From positions 1 through 17,513 of the forward strand of contig CAYYNP010000213.1 of the NCBI GenBank assembly GCA_964472545.1: a DNA stretch of 17,513 bases, given 5' to 3'. The position numbers were made by a program, and so were the translations under genes. Of the stretch, positions 13,915 through 17,513 are shown piece by piece (the first letter of the stretch is position 1; the number at the start of each line of letters is the position of its first letter). Source of the DNA: CAYYNP01 sp964472545 (GTDB taxonomy: Bacteria > Planctomycetota > Planctomycetia > Pirellulales > Thermoguttaceae). Under the pieces are notes generated by a model. The model ran no database searches. It was not told the DNA's origin and saw nothing but the letters and a program-made list of their open reading frames with translations.

Positions 13915-14751
13915 CTACGTCCGCAATCGCCGCCAAAGCAGCAGCCCCGCCAAGCCGATGCCCAGCAGTGCCCAAGTTCCCGGTTCCGGCACGCCCATCG
14001 CGTAGAGTTGCCCCACGTCGCCGCCGGCGCTCTCTCCGATCATTGTCACCCCGCCGTCGCTCAGCGCCCGGGCGTACATCCGCACGTCGTCCAGCGAGCC
14101 GTCGTAGAAGTTCTCGCCGCCGTATTTCTTGCCCATCTCCCAGCCGTCGACGTCGAACGGGCCGGCAGCTTGTGTGCTGATTCCGGCCAGCTTTCCGTCG
14201 ACAAACATCCGCAGCGTATCGTCGTCGCCTCCGGTGAAGGTCATCACCATGTGGTGCCAAAGGCCGTCGGCCATCCACATGGCGTCCGGCGGGGTGCCGG
14301 GTTCGTCGTAGATCACGTAGTTCGTTGCCGGGTCGGAACCGTCCTCGCCGAGCAAGACGGAAGGCCGGCCGCCGATCAGGGCCATCACGGCCACGTCGCC
14401 GCTGGTGTCGCCGGCGCCGTGCACGACGGTGAGATTGTCGGCGTAGTTCGACGTCCTGAACCAGGCCGACATCGACAACTCTCCGTCACCAAAGGCCGAC
14501 TTGCCGACGATCTCGATGTGCGAATCGTCCGCGGCGGTGCGGAGATAGACCGCTTGTCCCAGGCCCACCGGGCCCATATCGGCCATCAGTCAGCCGCAGT
14601 TTACACCGGGCATCCCCACGGAGTTCTCGCCCATGTTGTCCGCGTTCTCGAAGGCGTAGTGCACTTCCAGCCCTGAGATCACGTCTGCTCTGGCCGCGGC
14701 GGAAAGCACCGTCGCAACAGAGGCCATCACGCCAATCCACTTCACGTTCAT
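13915..14751 (-). pseudogene. LamG-like PEP-CTERM protein gene interrupted by one in-frame TGA
   Basis: The frame from ATG 14751 encodes a signal peptide (MNVKWIGVMASV...ARADV) and the start of a LamG/concanavalin-like domain (GLEVHYAFENADNMGENSVG). It then meets TGA at 14590-14592 and continues in the same frame for 223 residues from ATG 14586. That part holds LamG motifs (ELSMSAWFRTSNY, GLWHHMVMTF, MFVDGKLAG, GSLDDVRMYARALS) and a PEP-CTERM tail (VPEPGTWALLGIGLAGLLLWRR), normally the sorting signal for exopolysaccharide-linked export. GAGG 7 nt before ATG 14751 supports the true start. The downstream piece alone lacks a signal peptide, so export would fail. A sequencing error or recent nonsense mutation is likeliest, since little else has decayed. 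Confidence 0.8.
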
Positions 14752-15236
14752 CGATTTACCTCGCGGTTGAACTGCTCGACTCCTTTACGTTAGTTCGACT
14801 CGCAAAATCCCGCAAGTCTTTTGAACGGTTTCGATGGACCTTGTCGACCACGTGCTCCAGATGCATGCCCGACGGCGCCGGGTCGTAGCGGTTCTGACGA
14901 CTGACGCTCTCCGGCAAACGCTGACGAAATCCCCCGAACGACCACTCCACACCGTACGTGCACTCGCGCGCGGCACAACCGTCGCAACATTTTCTTGCCT
15001 CGCCGCCGGGCGTAGCCGTTGCGACGTGAGCGGGGGAGGGCGGGCTGTACGGGTATCGCGTATTGCGCGTCTTCCGGGCCGGTCTTTTTTTTTGGCGCGC
15101 CCCCAAACGTGTACTATGATACCTCTGGCCGAGATGCCGGACCCCGCTTTCCGGCCACCGCACACCGCGACCCCCCACCAACAACGCCCGGCCATCGCCA
15201 CCCCCCGCCGGCGAACCCACGCACACGGACGACACC
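14752..15236. other. 485-bp intergenic region between divergent genes
   Basis: This is the spacer between the PEP-CTERM gene (-) and the S41 protease gene (+). It contains a 9-bp inverted repeat CGTCGCAAC/GTTGCGACG (14980-14988 and 15018-15026), a run of nine T at 15085-15093 and the promoter at 15092-15120. Open frames across it show no domain, signal peptide or ribosome-binding site, so I call no gene. Confidence 0.6.
15092..15120 (+). promoter_or_regulatory. sigma70-type promoter of the S41 protease gene
   Basis: TTGGCG (15092-15097) and TATGAT (15115-15120) are separated by 17 nt. The -10 box is one base from consensus and the -35 box two. A start near 15127 would give a leader of about 110 nt. 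This is inference from consensus only. Confidence 0.5.
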
Positions 15237-16991
15237 ATGCTACGAAGGGTTTCACCCGCCGTTTTGCTTTCGTGCTTTGCGGCGCTGGCCGTGCTGCTTG
15301 TCACGCCGGCCTTGCCGCAGTGGAACGTTCTGCGTCAATCCGACGCGGTACCGGCTTCCATCGCACCGGCCGCCGTTCCTACGACGGTTGCGCCCGCGAC
15401 GGGCCATCCGGCCCTGCTATCTCCCGCTCCCGTTCCCCCTGCGACCGGCGCCGCGGCCCCGATCTCGACGGAGATCCACAGCATCCTCCAGCAGGGGCAC
15501 CAATTGGAGTTGGAGGGAAACTGGGAGGAAGCGCTCTCGCATTACGAAGGCGCCATGCGGCAACATCCGGGCGACCATAGCGTCCGACGACGCTTCGACT
15601 TCGTCCGGCTGCACTACGACCTGGGCCGCCGCTACGTCGATCGCAGCTTCCTCGACGCGCTGGCCACCATGCCCGCCGGCCGTGCGCTCGATCTCTACTC
15701 TCAGGTGCTGCTGAAGATCCAGGCCCATTACGTCGAAATGCCCAACTGGAAGGACCTCGTCGAGCGGGGCACCAACTGCCTCGACGTGGCGCTGAGCGAG
15801 GCGGCCTTTTGCCAACGCCACCTTCCCGGCGTGGACCAACAGAGCGTGCAGGCGTTCCGCCGCGAACTCTACGGCGCCTTGGGCCCGCGGGTCGTCGGCT
15901 CGCGCAACGACGCCCGAGACGCCGTGTCGCTGGCCGCCGGGCTCGCACAGCAACGCCTGGGCATCTCGCCTACGGCCATCGTGCTGGAGTATCTCTGCGG
16001 GGCCACCAACACCCTCGATCCTTACTCCGCCTACCTTACGCCCGACCAACTCGGCGACGTCTACTCGCAGATCAACGGCAACTTCGTCGGCCTGGGAATC
16101 GAACTGAAGGCCGACGCCGGCGCGCTGTTGATCGTGCGGGTGATCGGCGGCAGCCCGGCCGAAGAGTCCGGCCTCCGCGCGGGCGATCGGATCGTCGCCG
16201 TCGACGGCCGCACCACGGCCGAACTCACCACCGACGGCGCGGCCAACATGCTGCAGGGCGAAGAGGGCAGCGTGGTCGAACTGACCTTGGTCACGCCGCC
16301 GCATCCGCCGCGGCAGGTGCAGGTCCGGCGACGGCGCGTCGAAGTGCCCAGCGTCGACGGCCTGCAGATCGTCGATCCGTCGCGAGGCATCGCCTACCTG
16401 CGGCTGGCGTGCTTTCAGAAGACGACCCGCCAGGACCTCGACACGGCCATGCGTCAACTGCACGGCCAGGGCATGCGGAGCCTGATCGTCGACGTCCGCG
16501 GCAACCCGGGCGGACTGCTCACCGCGGCGGTCGAGGCGTCGGACCTGTTTATCGAGCGAGGGATTATCGTCTCCACCCGCGGCCGTGGTGCCCGGGAAGA
16601 CTTCACCTACTCGGCCCAATCCGGCGGAACCTGGGGCGTGCCGCTAGTGGTGTTGATCGATCACGACAGCGCCAGCGCCGCCGAGATCTTCGCCGGCGCC
16701 GTCCGCGACCACCGCCGCGGCACGATCGTCGGCCAACGCAGCTACGGCAAAGGCTCCGTCCAAGGCATCTTCCAACTCCACGACACCCTGGCCGGCATCC
16801 GTCTAACCACCGCCAAGTTCTACTCCCCCACCGGCCGCCCCTACAGTTGGGTCGGCGTCGAGCCGCACGTCGCCGTGCATACCGCCGCCCGGCCCACCGA
16901 CGACGGGCGGATCGAAGTGCAAACGCCGGCGACCGACGAGACGTTGGCAGCGGCAGTGCAGACGGCGCAGCGGTTCGTGCGGCCGCGGTAG
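15237..16991 (+). CDS. C-terminal processing (S41A) protease with PDZ domain
   Basis: This 584-aa protein has an N-terminal signal or anchor segment (about residues 8-24) and an Ala/Pro-rich linker (about 37-75). A TPR-like helix pair follows (about 84-115, GNWEEALSHYEGAMRQHPGD), then a helical region with the family signature TNTLDPYSAYLTP (about 257-269). Next come a PDZ domain (about 283-355, with GLGIEL and SGLRAGDRIVAVDG) and the protease core. DVRGNPGGLL (419-428) and SASAAE with nucleophile Ser480 are followed 25 residues later by general base Lys505 in YGKGS, the Ser-Lys dyad spacing of CtpB-like enzymes. It should cleave C-terminal ends of envelope proteins. The TPR is an unusual addition. 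The ATG has no obvious Shine-Dalgarno but has a promoter upstream. Confidence 0.9.
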   Translation: MLRRVSPAVLLSCFAALAVLLVTPALPQWNVLRQSDAVPASIAPAAVPTTVAPATGHPALLSPAPVPPATGAAAPISTEIHSILQQGHQLELEGNWEEALSHYEGAMRQHPGDHSVRRRFDFVRLHYDLGRRYVDRSFLDALATMPAGRALDLYSQVLLKIQAHYVEMPNWKDLVERGTNCLDVALSEAAFCQRHLPGVDQQSVQAFRRELYGALGPRVVGSRNDARDAVSLAAGLAQQRLGISPTAIVLEYLCGATNTLDPYSAYLTPDQLGDVYSQINGNFVGLGIELKADAGALLIVRVIGGSPAEESGLRAGDRIVAVDGRTTAELTTDGAANMLQGEEGSVVELTLVTPPHPPRQVQVRRRRVEVPSVDGLQIVDPSRGIAYLRLACFQKTTRQDLDTAMRQLHGQGMRSLIVDVRGNPGGLLTAAVEASDLFIERGIIVSTRGRGAREDFTYSAQSGGTWGVPLVVLIDHDSASAAEIFAGAVRDHRRGTIVGQRSYGKGSVQGIFQLHDTLAGIRLTTAKFYSPTGRPYSWVGVEPHVAVHTAARPTDDGRIEVQTPATDETLAAAVQTAQRFVRPR

Positions 16992-17173
16992 GTGCCCCGT
17001 AGGGTGCGTCTCGACGGGCGGCAGCCAATCTCGCATATGGCGGCGGGTCTCTATGAGCTGCCAGACGCCCCGCCTCTGCGCGTAAGTGTCTTTCAAGCAA
17101 TGACTTACTGCCGAACTGCCCGGAATTGTCGGCGCGGCTGCGTATCAGGCGCGACAAGGCGGAATACACGGAA

Positions 17174-17193
17174 TTTCAGAAAGATTTCTGAAA
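17174..17193. promoter_or_regulatory. operator-like 20-bp palindrome
   Basis: TTTCAGAAA and TTTCTGAAA are perfect inverse copies separated by GA. The site ends 3 nt upstream of the -35 box of the next promoter, where a dimeric activator or repressor would typically bind. Its AT-rich composition stands out from its surroundings. Confidence 0.5.
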
Positions 17194-17196
17194 CTC

Positions 17197-17226
17197 TTGA
17201 CAGTTTGCGCCGTCTCAGTCTAGAAT
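17197..17226 (+). promoter_or_regulatory. strong sigma70-type promoter
   Basis: A perfect TTGACA (17197-17202) is followed after 18 nt by TAGAAT (17221-17226), one base from the consensus -10. It lies 40 bp before the start codon of the small membrane protein gene. Confidence 0.7.
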
Positions 17227-17266
17227 GCGACAATGAGCAGACGATGTCTCACGCAGGAGGTTACCG

Positions 17267-17506
17267 ATGAGACTGCGGCTGACCTTTCTGACGCGCCGAT
17301 GGCGTCTGACGGTGAGTATCGCGGTCGCGGTGCCCACCATCGTTCTCATCTGGCTTTGGGCAAGCCCTACCACTGACTTCAAGATCTTCGTCCACGATCG
17401 CTACAATCAGCCAAACCCGCACGTGCGAATCGAGATCGATCAGGCGCCGCCGATGTACCCGGTGTTTTGTTTCAACGGGTTTGGCACAAAACCGTGGTCC
17501 AGCTAA
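17267..17506 (+). CDS. small membrane-anchored protein of unknown function
   Basis: This 79-aa protein begins with a basic stretch (MRLRLTFLTRRWRL), has one hydrophobic span (about residues 15-33, SIAVAVPTIVLIWLWASP), and then a short extracytoplasmic domain (DFKIFVHDRYNQPNPHVRIEIDQ). AGGAGG (17255-17260) lies 6 nt before the ATG, and a near-consensus promoter lies just upstream, so expression is well supported. The gene is complete, with TAA at 17504-17506. I do not recognise a family. The segment DFKIFVHDRYNQPNPHVRIEI resembles a beta-strand-rich start of a carboxypeptidase-regulatory or Ig-like fold, cut short after about 35 residues, so it may be a truncated version of a larger protein. 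Confidence 0.65.
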   Translation: MRLRLTFLTRRWRLTVSIAVAVPTIVLIWLWASPTTDFKIFVHDRYNQPNPHVRIEIDQAPPMYPVFCFNGFGTKPWSS

Positions 17507-17513
17507 GCAACAG

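Noticed and set aside
14551..14592. Selenocysteine insertion at the in-frame TGA of the PEP-CTERM gene, because a small GGCCC-GGT-GGGCC hairpin follows
   Set aside because: LamG/PEP-CTERM proteins are not known selenoproteins, the hairpin is short and GC-rich sequence yields such hairpins by chance. A mutation or error is simpler.
15085..15093. A run of nine T as a terminator
   Set aside because: The only stem before it is a very short CCGG/CCGG, and no + strand gene lies upstream. It overlaps the likely -35 region of the protease promoter.
14752..15236. Overlapping open frames in the spacer as real small genes
   Set aside because: No ribosome-binding site, signal peptide or recognisable motif, and the compositions are typical of non-coding frames in GC-rich DNA.

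Overview
The window looks like chromosomal DNA of a planctomycete, probably near the Pirellulales. This is inferred from the high GC content and from the gene set: a DUF1570-type secreted metallopeptidase, a ThuA-like protein, a large acetyl-xylan-esterase-like hydrolase, a LamG/PEP-CTERM protein, a TadG-like von Willebrand factor A (vWA) protein and many secreted proteins. TGA is an ordinary stop codon here (the metallopeptidase and response regulator genes both end with it). I see no rRNA, tRNA, IS element or CRISPR array.

Layout. 1-1800: a 13-bp tandem repeat array, then a secreted HExxH metallopeptidase on the + strand, followed by two short tandem-repeat tracts. 1819-4448 (- strand): a response regulator and a membrane histidine kinase with overlapping genes and a good sigma70-type promoter, then a secreted coiled-coil protein. 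4644-7777 (- strand): a ThuA-like protein and a two-domain alpha/beta hydrolase, followed by a spacer with REP-like palindromes. 8131-10600: a small Cys-rich lipoprotein (-), a secreted serine hydrolase (+) and a class IV aminotransferase (+).

10642-13770 is the most interesting part. Two abutting 35-bp promoter-like repeats precede a c-di-GMP-I (GEMM-I) riboswitch whose 3' P1 strand overlaps a hairpin that hides the Shine-Dalgarno site of the next gene. That gene encodes a 113-aa single-span protein. A second 113-aa paralog follows, and each copy ends in a near-identical intrinsic terminator. Both resemble the membrane anchor of the 619-aa TadG-like vWA protein that comes next. I infer a c-di-GMP-responsive, Tad-like surface or attachment module in which the first mini-protein is under direct second-messenger control.

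13820-17506: a large inverted repeat lies between convergent genes. It is followed by a LamG/PEP-CTERM gene broken by one in-frame TGA (-), a C-terminal-processing S41 protease (+), and a small membrane-anchored protein (+) with a strong promoter and an operator-like palindrome next to its -35 box. Coordinates, motif positions and identities were counted by hand, and families were recognised from motifs rather than searches.
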